A DNA stretch of 64,000 bases from Pseudomonadota bacterium (GTDB lineage Bacteria > Bdellovibrionota > UBA1018), in NCBI GenBank assembly GCA_027485695.1, contig JAIXQO010000003.1, positions 682,001 to 746,000 on the forward strand. The letters run 5' to 3'. The notes below the pieces were generated by a model. That model did no database searches and was not told the DNA's origin. It saw only the letters and a program-made list of their open reading frames with translations. How positions within the stretch are numbered: the stretch's first letter is position 1; each line of letters begins with the position of its first letter. This document shows positions 9,196 to 17,552 of the stretch, piece after piece. Made by a program: the position numbers and the translations under genes.

Positions 9196-9735
9196 TTATT
9201 TCAAGAGAACGAATCGAAAAAGTTCGTTCTTGCCGAGCGAATCTTTGATGGTGATTTCGATCATCTCGGTGCTGCGCTTGGAAGTCGTGATCACGGTCGT
9301 CTCTTCGATGCGCTTGGTGCGAATAGCGCAGAGCCAACGATCATCCGTTCGAGCGACGCGCTTGATGGATGCCTCGTCGGTCTTAGAGGATTGACTTTGA
9401 ATGCGGCAACCGCCGTCGGTCGGAGTTTTAGTACTCGCAGGCGAGCCGTTGATCTCCAGAAGCGGCGGCAAGAAATCCGTTCCGATCAGATTAGTGTCGC
9501 GTGCTTCGAGAATGGTGAGGAACAAAGTATTCGAAGATTTTTCGACTTCGATTTGGATCTCTTCGACGAGAACGTCACCGGGTGCTGCGGGCTTGCCTTG
9601 AAACTCGGCTTCGAAAAATTGGTAGTGTCCGCTAAATGCCTCGGGTTTTATCGGCGCCGCGCTTGCAAAAGAAGACAGGCCCCCGGTGAGGCAAACTAAA
9701 AACATCCAGGAAAACATCGTGTTTCTCGCCGACAT
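9196..9735 (-). CDS. secreted protein of unknown function
   Basis: 179 residues from the ATG at 9735. The frame continues upstream to a TTG at 9771, but the ATG gives a cleaner signal peptide (WMFLVCLTGGLSSFASAA). The mature part is beta-rich and contains two cysteines (GGC, WLC) that could form a disulfide, and alternating charged and hydrophobic residues near the C-terminus. No family is recognised. It converges on hisS with 30 bp between stop codons and no clear terminator. Confidence 0.65.
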   Translation of the reverse strand: MSARNTMFSWMFLVCLTGGLSSFASAAPIKPEAFSGHYQFFEAEFQGKPAAPGDVLVEEIQIEVEKSSNTLFLTILEARDTNLIGTDFLPPLLEINGSPASTKTPTDGGCRIQSQSSKTDEASIKRVARTDDRWLCAIRTKRIEETTVITTSKRSTEMIEITIKDSLGKNELFRFVLLK

Positions 9736-9804
9736 ACCGATTCGAGTACCAGATCGATTCAGTTGCTGCAAGGAAAGGGTGGCGTTTTCTTCGTGAGGTT
9801 CCCG

Positions 9805-10515
9805 TTAGGAAGTGGGAAGAGATTTTAACCAGTTAAAAAACTGCTCCATCGACGCACCAATCCAAACTGGTTTCAGATCTGGTCTTCCCGGAATCGGCGA
9901 CTCCAGTGCCGACGCAGGATAGTTCGTGGTGACTGAGGCCGATGGAATCCCGCCCATGAGTGCGCTCTCAAGCCCAACCGGAGAGTCGTCGATTGCGAGG
10001 CAATCCGCAGGCTCGAGTCCCAGGACTTGGACGGCCGTGAGAAACGCCGATGGGTGAGGTTTTGGGTGCGGAACATCGTCTCTCGAGAAAAGATGTTCAA
10101 AATGGGGCCTAATTTTGAGGGTTTTTACGGAGAACTCAATTTCACGGCGCTTGGCGTTCGAAACGACTGCGGCGCGGATCCCGTTTGCTTTGAGCCACAC
10201 CAAACCGTCCATCACGCCTGGATATGGGCCCAGACCCGTTGCGGCACTCTCAAGGTAGAAGTCGTTTTTTCTGAGCGCAAGTGCGTCGAGGGGATATTCG
10301 GCTTCGGTCCAACCCGGACGAGATTGATCCAAGATATGACGCAAGATTTGGGGGCTCGTTCGTCCTACAAAAGAGTGGAAAGGAAACGCGTCGATGGATA
10401 GACCTATGCTAGCCAATAATTTGCGCCAGGCTTCGAAATGAAGCGCCTCACTCGAAACGAGAACTCCATCGTGATCGAACAGTACGGCTTTTGGGCGGCG
10501 AATGACTGAATTCAT
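9805..10515 (-). CDS. HAD-superfamily sugar-phosphatase / beta-phosphoglucomutase-like hydrolase
   Basis: 236 residues from the ATG at 10515. All HAD motifs are visible: nucleophile FDHDGVLV, the Ser of motif II in AVVSNAKRREIE, the Lys of motif III in HPKPHPSAFL, and the acidic pair in CLAIDDSPVGLESALMGG. The helical cap lies between motifs I and II, as in phosphoglycolate phosphatase and beta-phosphoglucomutase relatives. Note His for the usual Phe in the DxD motif (DHD). The substrate cannot be assigned. It is divergent from dut with only 54 bp between starts. Confidence 0.85.
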   Translation of the reverse strand: MNSVIRRPKAVLFDHDGVLVSSEALHFEAWRKLLASIGLSIDAFPFHSFVGRTSPQILRHILDQSRPGWTEAEYPLDALALRKNDFYLESAATGLGPYPGVMDGLVWLKANGIRAAVVSNAKRREIEFSVKTLKIRPHFEHLFSRDDVPHPKPHPSAFLTAVQVLGLEPADCLAIDDSPVGLESALMGGIPSASVTTNYPASALESPIPGRPDLKPVWIGASMEQFFNWLKSLPTS

Positions 10516-10569
10516 GGAGAGAAGGACCTTTTGACTATGATGCATCTCAACACGACCCTGGAGCAACCC

Positions 10570-11013
10570 ATGTCTGCCACTTTTGTGAATGAATCCGGAC
10601 TTCCGGTAAAAAAACTGGTTTCTCACGCCGTACTTCCGACGAGAGCGCATCCGGATGATGCCGGTTTGGATCTCTACGGCCTTGAAACGGTGACCATCGC
10701 GGGTGGTCAAGGCGCTATGCTCCGAACTGGGATCGCCATGGAGTTGCCAAGTGCAACAGTGGGATTGGTCGCAGATCGATCATCGCTCGCCAAAAAAGGT
10801 CTGAAGACCGCCGGCGGTGTGATCGATGCGGGATACCGTGGGGAGATTCAGGTCGTGATTCGTAATTTGACGACGGAATCGATCGAGCTCAAAGCAGGCG
10901 AGCGCATCGCGCAGCTTCTCATTCTTCCGATTCTAACTCCCGCAGTAGTTGAGGTGAGTGATCTCTCGGAAACCAAACGTGGTGCGGGTGGATTCGGTAG
11001 TACGGGGAAATAG
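10570..11013 (+). CDS. dut: dUTP diphosphatase (dUTPase)
   Basis: 147 residues from the ATG at 10570, which has GGAG 6 bp upstream; ATGs at 10537 and 10540 are alternatives. The trimeric dUTPase motifs are all present: motif 1 DDAGLDLYG, motif 2 ADRSSLAKKG, motif 3 GGVIDAGYRGEIQV with the catalytic Asp and uracil-contacting Tyr, motif 4 GERIAQLLI, and the C-terminal P-loop-like motif 5 RGAGGFGSTGK. It hydrolyses dUTP to dUMP, keeping uracil out of DNA. Firm. Confidence 0.95.
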   Translation: MSATFVNESGLPVKKLVSHAVLPTRAHPDDAGLDLYGLETVTIAGGQGAMLRTGIAMELPSATVGLVADRSSLAKKGLKTAGGVIDAGYRGEIQVVIRNLTTESIELKAGERIAQLLILPILTPAVVEVSDLSETKRGAGGFGSTGK

Positions 11014-11055
11014 TACTTCGCTATAGGAGAGGCGCATTTTTGCCGAAATGCGTCT

Positions 11056-14000
11056 ATGGTCCGCGGAACGCGAAAATTTTCTGTCACTTTTTTGGCTTTG
11101 GGTTTTTTTGCATCCATCGCAACAACAGTGGCCATTGCGGCGCCGAAAGGCACCGGCGCTGGAGACCCTGGCGTCAGTGTTGGCCGCAAGAAGCGTCCCA
11201 AATCCAAGAAAATCAAGGCATCGACCTCACCGCTATCAGAGTCCGTGGGTCATTTGCCATTGGGCGCTGTTTCTGGCCCGGCACTGCCAACTGCGGTTCC
11301 ACCGTTTGGCGAATCCGCAACGATTGTTTCGGCTCCGACGGAGTGCTCGGTGGAGTTGAGTGTCGTGCATATTTTGTCCGACGCCGAAATGGAAGTTCCG
11401 TATGCCACTTATTTGAAAACAGAACTCGAGAAAATTGCGAAAAAGAAAAAAATCGCTGTCGAGAATGTCTCGTTGGAAGATCTAACGACGGACGACCTCG
11501 CTCGTTTTCAACTGATGCAGCAGTTTTTTGCTCGAAGAGTTCAGCCTTTGTCGAAGCGACCAGAAACAATTGCCCAATTGTCGTGTATGAATTTGCCGAT
11601 GGGTATGTCGGCGTCTATTCAAGCCGTCGACTACTTGGCTCCTCTCGTTGAATTTGAAAACATCGTTTCGCGCGTGAAAGCACATTTGCCCAAGAGTCCG
11701 ACGGCAACGGACTTGAAGATCGCGCTCGAAAAAGTCCTCTCTGACCGCGCGCGTGCATCGGGAACGCGCCTTCGTTATAACCGCGAATTTTCAAATGTGT
11801 TTGACGCCCTTCAGGCGCACCGGATCCAATGCAGCTCGGCGACGCAATTATTTCTCCAGATCGATCGTCGTATCAGAGGGGATCGTAAGGCCGAAGGTTC
11901 ACCGCTGGTGATCTTTAGCCCGGGGCATGTGCAATCTGGTTTCGCATCCTGGACCGAAGGGTTTAATTCCTGGGATCCGGAAATTCAGGTCATGGAGCAA
12001 ACAGCGACAGATGGTGCTTTGTTATCCCTGGGAAAAGCCTCTAAACAAGAGCCAGGAGAGCGCAAATTTCTTCTCGAGCGGGATTATTTTATCGGCCAAT
12101 CGCTGAAGGACTACCTGAGGTCGTCGACTACCACAAAACCGAGTGGGTGCCTTGAAAACTCAAGTCTCACTGAAATTGGCGCAGGTCATCTGGTTGGACA
12201 GCGAGTTGCCGCAAGAACTGCTTCTGGAAGAGCTCGGCGCCAGGGTGACGGAATCGGAAGCGCGTTTGGGTTTGGGGACTCTCACCAGGAGTCGGGTGAC
12301 TTCTCACGAGGCGCGACCTTGAGAAATAGAAATGGAGGATTGGCGGGTGATCTGAATCTACGCGGAGGAATTTCAGGTGGGCGATCGAGCAGTAGTTTTT
12401 TTGACGATGGCGAAGAGCTGCCTTCCGATTTGGAACTAACATCGCAGCGCAAGGACCCCGATGAACCGAAGTATCAGGCAACCCTCGACGAGGAGTCGAC
12501 GATCTTAATCGAACTGGGAAACGATGCGGAAAAGATCGGCATGAAACCCCAGTACTCTTTAAAAACTATATTTGAAAAATATCGGATGATTCCTTCTTCA
12601 AAAGATCAAGAAGACGAGGGCCAAGGGGTCCGACCACAGCGCCCTGTTTCCGCGCAGCGGATGCCAGAGTCACTGGATGATCTGAAGGGGATGCAAGTTC
12701 TGGGAAAAACAATAGCGGCCCTGGAGGCAGAGTTCAAAGAGTTTGAAGCGAAGCGATCCGATATGCAAAAGGGCTCGCCTGGTAGATCAGTGGAAGAAAA
12801 ACCCGAGATCAATTCGCCGATCCCGCTTTCTGTCGGAAATGTCCCGGAACCAAAACGTGATCCGAGGTGGACGAGTGTAGCTCAAGCAACATCGGCGCAA
12901 GCGGCAGGTTTTGAACGATTTATCCGAGAGAATCCACGCGCTCTCGCGGTTTTGATGGATGTGACCGAGCCGGGGAACGAGCTGTTGTTTGAAGTCGGCA
13001 AGGATGGAAAACTCAAGGCCGTCAAACTTGTGGTCTACGACGGTATTCAAGAAGTGCCTGCAGAGTTTTTGGCCGAGCTATCGTCTGATTGGTCAGATTG
13101 GGTGACTAGAAGTGGAATGCAGCTTGCCTCGCAAAAAAATGACGTATCTAAGAATATGGTTTTTGCCAGGAACCAAGAGCAATTCAGGGATCCAAAACTT
13201 CGGGATGATATTCAAAACTTTGTAGATGACATAGATGTCAGCACTCCTCTAGCAGCCGATCTCACTTATACTGCCTTCAAAAAGTTCGTCGAATCGCAAG
13301 GCGGAAAAGTTAGGATAGAGCTCAAAGGCAAGACGACTCAAGAACGACAAAAAGAGCGTTATGAGATCCTCAAATCAAACTTTGATCCCGCGACTTGGCA
13401 AAAACACCTGGGTTCAGGTCTGGCAACCCGCTACGAGTACATGCGTTTCGCAGGAGCAGCTCCGGACAAAGAACTCGTGCTCAAACTCGATCCGACATTC
13501 GAGGGGCATGCGACGACTGAATCAGAACTAACCGGGAAATCCGATGGCTATGCGAATACTTATGGCTCTGGGTTTGGGTCTAAGGAAGTAGATCCATCGT
13601 CCGAACGTCCAGTCAGACGATCCACACAGGTCGATGACTATCTTTCGTCGGTGGTAGATGAGCAAGATTGGGGACGACACGACAAGTTTTCAGACGCACT
13701 CAAGAGATGGAACTTTAAAAAAATCGCGGGAGTTCATCTCCAGTTTGAGCCTGGGATCGAAGAACTGCGACGTCTAGATTCGGAGCCAAATGAATCGAAG
13801 GAGCCGATGGTTTCAATTGCTGAAATCAAACGTCAAATCAATCTAGAAAGTCCTCGCGTACAGGAATGGTTAAAACAGAATCCAAACGCCTGGGCAGAGG
13901 TGTTTCGAATAGATATTGATGCAAAACTTGATCAGCCTTATTGGGACAAACTGACTGGAATACTGGTGGTCCCGCAGAAATCGAAATTCTGGTTTCCGCC

Positions 14001-14130
14001 TCGGTCAGGACAGGGCAAAGATTCAAACGGTTCGTCAGGTCCTCAAGCAGAAATAGATTCTCCTTCGATGATCCGGATTTCACCAACCGGAACACCGGAG
14101 CCCCAGACTTCGAAACCAGGAACGGAGTGA
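11056..14130 (+). CDS. large secreted protein of unknown family, possible transglutaminase-like core
   Basis: 1024 residues. A signal peptide (hydrophobic FLALGFFASIATTVAIAAP) is followed by a Lys/Pro-rich linker, a compact folded region (about 90-350), a long Ser/Gly/Glu-rich disordered stretch (about 380-620), a second folded region (about 625-830) and a third (about 870-985). In the first region Cys259, His291 and Asp307 fall at spacings close to the Cys-His-Asp triad of transglutaminase-like cysteine proteases (QCSSATQLFL, SPGHVQSGF, FNSWDP). That is a weak pattern match only. Two later regions share the phrase (I/F)xENPRA / LKQNPNAWAEVF next to a Val/Asp-rich strand, suggesting an internal duplication. 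No homologue is recognised. It is monocistronic and converges on the ferritin-like gene. Confidence 0.8.
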   Translation: MVRGTRKFSVTFLALGFFASIATTVAIAAPKGTGAGDPGVSVGRKKRPKSKKIKASTSPLSESVGHLPLGAVSGPALPTAVPPFGESATIVSAPTECSVELSVVHILSDAEMEVPYATYLKTELEKIAKKKKIAVENVSLEDLTTDDLARFQLMQQFFARRVQPLSKRPETIAQLSCMNLPMGMSASIQAVDYLAPLVEFENIVSRVKAHLPKSPTATDLKIALEKVLSDRARASGTRLRYNREFSNVFDALQAHRIQCSSATQLFLQIDRRIRGDRKAEGSPLVIFSPGHVQSGFASWTEGFNSWDPEIQVMEQTATDGALLSLGKASKQEPGERKFLLERDYFIGQSLKDYLRSSTTTKPSGCLENSSLTEIGAGHLVGQRVAARTASGRARRQGDGIGSAFGFGDSHQESGDFSRGATLRNRNGGLAGDLNLRGGISGGRSSSSFFDDGEELPSDLELTSQRKDPDEPKYQATLDEESTILIELGNDAEKIGMKPQYSLKTIFEKYRMIPSSKDQEDEGQGVRPQRPVSAQRMPESLDDLKGMQVLGKTIAALEAEFKEFEAKRSDMQKGSPGRSVEEKPEINSPIPLSVGNVPEPKRDPRWTSVAQATSAQAAGFERFIRENPRALAVLMDVTEPGNELLFEVGKDGKLKAVKLVVYDGIQEVPAEFLAELSSDWSDWVTRSGMQLASQKNDVSKNMVFARNQEQFRDPKLRDDIQNFVDDIDVSTPLAADLTYTAFKKFVESQGGKVRIELKGKTTQERQKERYEILKSNFDPATWQKHLGSGLATRYEYMRFAGAAPDKELVLKLDPTFEGHATTESELTGKSDGYANTYGSGFGSKEVDPSSERPVRRSTQVDDYLSSVVDEQDWGRHDKFSDALKRWNFKKIAGVHLQFEPGIEELRRLDSEPNESKEPMVSIAEIKRQINLESPRVQEWLKQNPNAWAEVFRIDIDAKLDQPYWDKLTGILVVPQKSKFWFPPRSGQGKDSNGSSGPQAEIDSPSMIRISPTGTPEPQTSKPGTE

Positions 14131-14144
14131 TCCAATCGGATCGT

Positions 14145-14684
14145 TTATGTTCGATTGCTCTCGACGCGCGCCTGCGTGTCTTCTGGAAAAAATCGCGCGG
14201 CCACCCGAATATGCTCGACCTCTTCTTCGGCGATCACACGGAAAATCTCCGCACTGGCGGGGTCTGATTTTGCGAGCGTTTCATAGAACCTCACGCCCGC
14301 CTTGCGTCCGCGTTCTTCTGCTCCAGCCATGTAGGTGGCAAATCCCAGCGCGCTCTCGCAGGTCATGAGTGAAACCCAGAGCCAATCGGAAACCCCGCGT
14401 TCATCGACCGGTAGTTCGAGTTCGCCCATCCGACGGAGGAGGGAGTTCATGTGTCGCTCTTCGTCAGCGGCAAGTTTCCGCCACGCATCGGCCAGGCCTG
14501 GAGGTGCGTCCGTGAAACGATCCGCTGCCCAAAGAAACGCGTCCCGGGCTTGAATCTCGGCAAATGCGGCGGTGCGGAGTCGATCGCCGATTCCTTCGCG
14601 AGTTTTGATGTCTCGCGGCGGGGCAGGACGCTCATCACGCGGTAAAAGTCGAAACGGTTTCCAGTCTCTGGGCGAGGATTCCAT
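14145..14684 (-). CDS. ferritin-like DUF455-family protein
   Basis: 179 residues, almost all helical. Metal ligands of a ferritin-like di-iron site are visible: Glu in FAEIQARDAF, the EERH motif in AADEERHMNSL, Glu in TCESALGF, and EEEVEHIRVA near the C-terminus. These positions and the MAGAEERG stretch match the DUF455 group of ferritin-like proteins, which has no firm biochemical role. It probably binds two irons and may act as an oxidase or hydroxylase. Its start is 3 bp from the stop of the EVE-domain gene upstream, so the two form an operon. Confidence 0.8.
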   Translation of the reverse strand: MESSPRDWKPFRLLPRDERPAPPRDIKTREGIGDRLRTAAFAEIQARDAFLWAADRFTDAPPGLADAWRKLAADEERHMNSLLRRMGELELPVDERGVSDWLWVSLMTCESALGFATYMAGAEERGRKAGVRFYETLAKSDPASAEIFRVIAEEEVEHIRVAARFFPEDTQARVESNRT

Positions 14685-14687
14685 GGT

Positions 14688-15149
14688 CTACTTCTTTTTG
14701 ATTTTCACTTGGCTCGTCACGGGAGCTTTCCGGCGTCCCAGGCGGAGGATTTCCTCGAACTCGGCCTCGGTCACCGGCATACAGGACAAGCGAGACTGCT
14801 TAATGAGCATGAGGGATTTGAGTTTCAGGTTCGTTTTCATTTCCGACAAACGCACGGAGGTTTGGAATGCATTTTCGAAACGGATGTCAATTTGTACCCA
14901 GGTGCCCGGCGGAAAATCCGTATCGGGATCCTCATATTGTTCTTTGACGACGCTAGCGACACCGACGGCCGCGCGCTCATCGCCGCTATGGTAGATGATG
15001 ACCTGATCGCCTTTTTTGGCGGTCTTGAGAAAATTACGCGCCTGAAAGTTCCGAACACCGTTCCAGTGCGTCTTCTTGTCGGAGCGAAGCTGCTCGAACG
15101 AGTAGGTTTCAGGTTCGGTTTTGAACAACCAGTATCGGGGTGAGGTCAT
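14688..15149 (-). CDS. EVE-domain protein
   Basis: 153 residues covering one complete EVE domain: the opening YWLFKTEPETYSFEQL, then WNGVRNFQARNFLK, KGDQVIIYHSG, and the later strand IDIRFENAF. EVE domains have a PUA-like fold and bind modified bases; bacterial single-domain members occur both in housekeeping contexts and near restriction genes. No restriction gene is nearby, so a housekeeping role linked to RNA or nucleotide modification is more likely. It lies directly upstream of the ferritin-like gene. Confidence 0.9.
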   Translation of the reverse strand: MTSPRYWLFKTEPETYSFEQLRSDKKTHWNGVRNFQARNFLKTAKKGDQVIIYHSGDERAAVGVASVVKEQYEDPDTDFPPGTWVQIDIRFENAFQTSVRLSEMKTNLKLKSLMLIKQSRLSCMPVTEAEFEEILRLGRRKAPVTSQVKIKKK

Positions 15150-15234
15150 GAGACCACGGACATTATCAGGGCCAGAGCTGCGTTGTCGCGGGAAAAGCGG
15201 GATTCAAGAAGGGGGAACCAAAAATCCCGTGATT

Positions 15235-15477
15235 TCAACGGTCCACAGGCGCAAACAGGGCGTTTGGCTCAGAAAGCTGTTGGGCGGCTGGGGTGCGCGC
15301 GCGAGCGCGTTTGGTGCTCAGGCTTCCTTGTTGGCTATAATCGAAGAAATAGGCCATGACGAGCATGGAGGCGACGGCAAAACTCCACCAGAGCTGAAGC
15401 GTCTGAAGTCGCTCTTTTTGGCGTTCAGCGCGGTCTTGGCGGAATTTCTTTCTCGTCGTAGGTTTTACCATTCCCAT
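15235..15477 (-). CDS. small single-pass membrane protein, unknown
   Basis: 80 residues: a basic N-terminus, a heptad-like charged helix (about 10-27), one membrane helix (WWSFAVASMLVMAYFF, about 30-46) and a basic polar tail. No family is recognised. The layout resembles small divisome or septum-associated proteins, but that is only analogy. An ATG two codons downstream is an equally good start. Confidence 0.5.
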   Translation of the reverse strand: MGMVKPTTRKKFRQDRAERQKERLQTLQLWWSFAVASMLVMAYFFDYSQQGSLSTKRARARTPAAQQLSEPNALFAPVDR

Positions 15478-15591
15478 CCCGATTCGGTTTCAGGCGGATG
15501 AATCAGTCATCCGTCTGTTTATAGTATCGGAATTGAAATTTTAAAGACAACTGTGTCTTATTTTTTTCTTTTAGTTTTTTACGAGAAAAAA

Positions 15592-15610
15592 GCCCGGCAT
15601 CAGGCCTGGC
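15592..15610 (-). terminator. terminator of the LysR-type regulator gene
   Basis: A GC-rich stem (15592-15598 with 15604-15610, one mismatch) is followed on the minus strand by six T. It starts 6 bp past the regulator's stop codon. A second short hairpin (15544-15549 with 15554-15559), with a T-run on the plus strand, lies just beyond it. Confidence 0.7.
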
Positions 15611-15616
15611 AAGCGC

Positions 15617-16513
15617 CTACCCAACGAGGGCGGCGCAGATTGTTTGGAGTTCCGCGTATTGGCTCTGTCTCACGGATCCGCTTTTCACAGCCAAAAACAC
15701 GGGTTCTTCGTTTAAGACCGTTTTTTTCCACTCGATGATTCGCAGGTCACCGGCTTGAACCAGCGGGCGCGCCAGGATCTCTGGGAGACAGGCGAGTTGG
15801 TCGGTCCGCTTGAGAAGTTCGGCGGCGGAATCCGCAGTCGAGGTCTCATAGCCGCGGATTCTTTCTGAAATCGGTTTTGGGAACGGATCTGTACCGTGGT
15901 GAACGCCATCATCTGCCCAGTAAATGGGCTGAATGAATGGGTATTTGATGATCTCAGCGAGAGTGGTCCGCCTGGGGAGTGGGTGGTCGGTCCGCGAGTA
16001 CACATGCCAGCGCAAGGTTCCGATCTTCGTCGACGTCCAGGTTTGCGGCCAATCGCGGGAGTTCGTATGCAGACAAACTTGGAACCCGCCTCGAAGCGCG
16101 ACGGGAACGAATTGAGTGGGTGCCAAATCGAGTAGCCGAAAATTGACCTGATTTCTCCAGCGTCCCACGCGAGTAAGAAGGTCTGGAATGACGTGGTTCG
16201 TGAAAAAGGTCGTCGACGCAAAAGTCAGGGTCTCTTTGCGGTTGGCGGGCACCAGAGTCGCCGATAAGCGCTGCTCGAATCGCTGCATGTCTTCGAGGAG
16301 GGGGACTAGTTCCATTGCGTCCGCGGTCGCGCGTACTCCCGTCGCCGAACGTTCGAACAAACGGAGGCCGAGTTTATGCTCCACGCTCGTGATGATCTTG
16401 GAAACGTGGCTAGGTTGTAGCTTCTGCTTTCGCGCGACCTCACGGACCGAACGGATTCGGACGAGATCGAGGAGTAGCCGGATTTCTTTGAGTTTGAGGT
16501 CTTCGATGTTCAT
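15617..16513 (-). CDS. LysR-type transcriptional regulator
   Basis: 298 residues from the ATG at 16513, chosen because AAGGAAC lies 5 bp upstream. The N-terminal winged helix-turn-helix (about 1-62) has the LysR pattern KEIRLLLDLVRIRSVREVARKQKLQPSHVSKIITSVEHKLGLRLF (shown in parts: RSVREVARKQ, SHVSKIITSVEHKLG). A linker helix and a two-lobed effector-binding domain (about 90-298) follow. It is divergent from a fold-type II PLP enzyme gene; in such arrangements the regulator usually controls its neighbour and itself. A palindrome in the shared intergenic region is a candidate binding site. Confidence 0.9.
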   Translation of the reverse strand: MNIEDLKLKEIRLLLDLVRIRSVREVARKQKLQPSHVSKIITSVEHKLGLRLFERSATGVRATADAMELVPLLEDMQRFEQRLSATLVPANRKETLTFASTTFFTNHVIPDLLTRVGRWRNQVNFRLLDLAPTQFVPVALRGGFQVCLHTNSRDWPQTWTSTKIGTLRWHVYSRTDHPLPRRTTLAEIIKYPFIQPIYWADDGVHHGTDPFPKPISERIRGYETSTADSAAELLKRTDQLACLPEILARPLVQAGDLRIIEWKKTVLNEEPVFLAVKSGSVRQSQYAELQTICAALVG

Positions 16514-16529
16514 GGTGTGTTCCTTTTTT

Positions 16530-16545
16530 GGAAACAGGTGTTTCC
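16530..16545. promoter_or_regulatory. candidate LysR-type operator palindrome
   Basis: Perfect inverted repeat GGAAACA-GG-TGTTTCC with 7-bp arms, 17 bp upstream of the regulator's start codon and 62 bp upstream of the PLP-enzyme start. It lies in the 93-bp gap between two divergent genes, where LysR regulators usually bind. Function is inferred from position and symmetry. Confidence 0.55.
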
Positions 16546-16606
16546 GAATCACGACTTGGCGGAGCACTACCAATCATCGAAGTTCGAGAAAAGGAAAAAG
16601 ACGCCC

Positions 16607-17464
16607 ATGCTGTCCACTCCCTCTCCTGCATTTCCGGAAAAACTTCTTCGCTCCACGGAACCTCATCGGCCTGCGAGCTTGCTTCCGGACTTCAAAATTG
16701 AAGCCTTGACCTGCGCCGGGCGATCTATCGTGGTCGTGCGCGAAGACTTGCTGATCGGCGGCACTAAGCAGCGTGCATGCGTTCCCTATTTGGAAGATCT
16801 GATCCGTGAAGGCGTAGAAGAGTTTGTCTATGCAAGTCCGTTTGCCGGATTTGCGCAGGTCGCATTGGCTATTTCTGCGCGCTCACTAGGCAAATCCGCC
16901 ACCATTTTTTGTGAGCGAGACGCGACTTATAGCGGAGCTCCTCGTCTCCACGAGTTTTCGAAATTGGCGATGAAACATGGGGCGCAAATGGTGCTCGTGG
17001 ATACTTTGGGGCGGGCGAGTGCCAAAGCCGTCGCGTATGCCCGCGAACGAATCGGCCGTGCGCAGCTTCCGCTTGGATTTGATTGCGTTTCGTTTAGGAA
17101 CTACCTCAAGCGCGAAGTGACGCGTGCTTGGAGTCAAATCGAATCGCAGGCAGGGTCCAATCGTCCGCGCACGCTTTGGGTTCCGGTGGGTAGCGGTACG
17201 CTCCTCAAGACATTCCATGAAATCCTGCCAGCAGACGTCCGTATCCGTGGTGTGAATGTTCGTGTCCTGGAAAACTCGGATCCCCGAATCGCTGGGCTTA
17301 CGCGAATCGATCGATGTGAACTATTTTCGACGCCGGAGCGTTTCGAAGAACCTTCGAGATTGCTCCCTCCAGTTCCCTCGAACGTGCATTACGATGCCAA
17401 ACTCTGGCAGTTTATGGAAAAGCACGCGGAGGCGGGCGACGTCTGGTGGAACGTTGCGAGATAA
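16607..17464 (+). CDS. fold-type II PLP-dependent enzyme, subfamily unknown
   Basis: 285 residues from the ATG at 16607 (AAGGAAAAAG just upstream). The motif LLIGGTKQRACVPYLEDL carries the Lys that would hold PLP, and WVPVGSGTLLKTF near residue 190 fits the glycine-rich phosphate-binding loop. The order and spacing match the tryptophan-synthase-beta / ACC-deaminase superfamily. The protein is shorter than usual (typically 310-340), and the expected Ser/Thr/Asn after the Lys is replaced by Gln-Arg-Ala. The reaction could be an elimination or deamination on an amino acid. The divergent LysR gene suggests substrate-induced expression. Confidence 0.65.
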   Translation: MLSTPSPAFPEKLLRSTEPHRPASLLPDFKIEALTCAGRSIVVVREDLLIGGTKQRACVPYLEDLIREGVEEFVYASPFAGFAQVALAISARSLGKSATIFCERDATYSGAPRLHEFSKLAMKHGAQMVLVDTLGRASAKAVAYARERIGRAQLPLGFDCVSFRNYLKREVTRAWSQIESQAGSNRPRTLWVPVGSGTLLKTFHEILPADVRIRGVNVRVLENSDPRIAGLTRIDRCELFSTPERFEEPSRLLPPVPSNVHYDAKLWQFMEKHAEAGDVWWNVAR

Positions 17465-17472
17465 TGCGACGA

Positions 17473-17499
17473 GTTATTGAGTAAAAGGGTTTCAATAAC
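17473..17499 (+). terminator. hairpin after the PLP-enzyme gene
   Basis: Perfect 8-bp inverted repeat (17473-17480 with 17492-17499), 8 bp after the stop codon. The T-run after it is weak (GTTTT), so it may be a weak terminator or an element in the fba leader. Confidence 0.45.
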
Positions 17500-17552
17500 G
17501 CCTGTTTTCGACGTAAGGTGCCGGGACACACACCATTTTTTAGAGGACACCC

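Noticed and set aside
11048..11359. A 103-residue plus-strand frame at the start of the 1024-residue gene
   Set aside because: It is an alternative frame; the long frame has the signal peptide and continues for 1024 codons.
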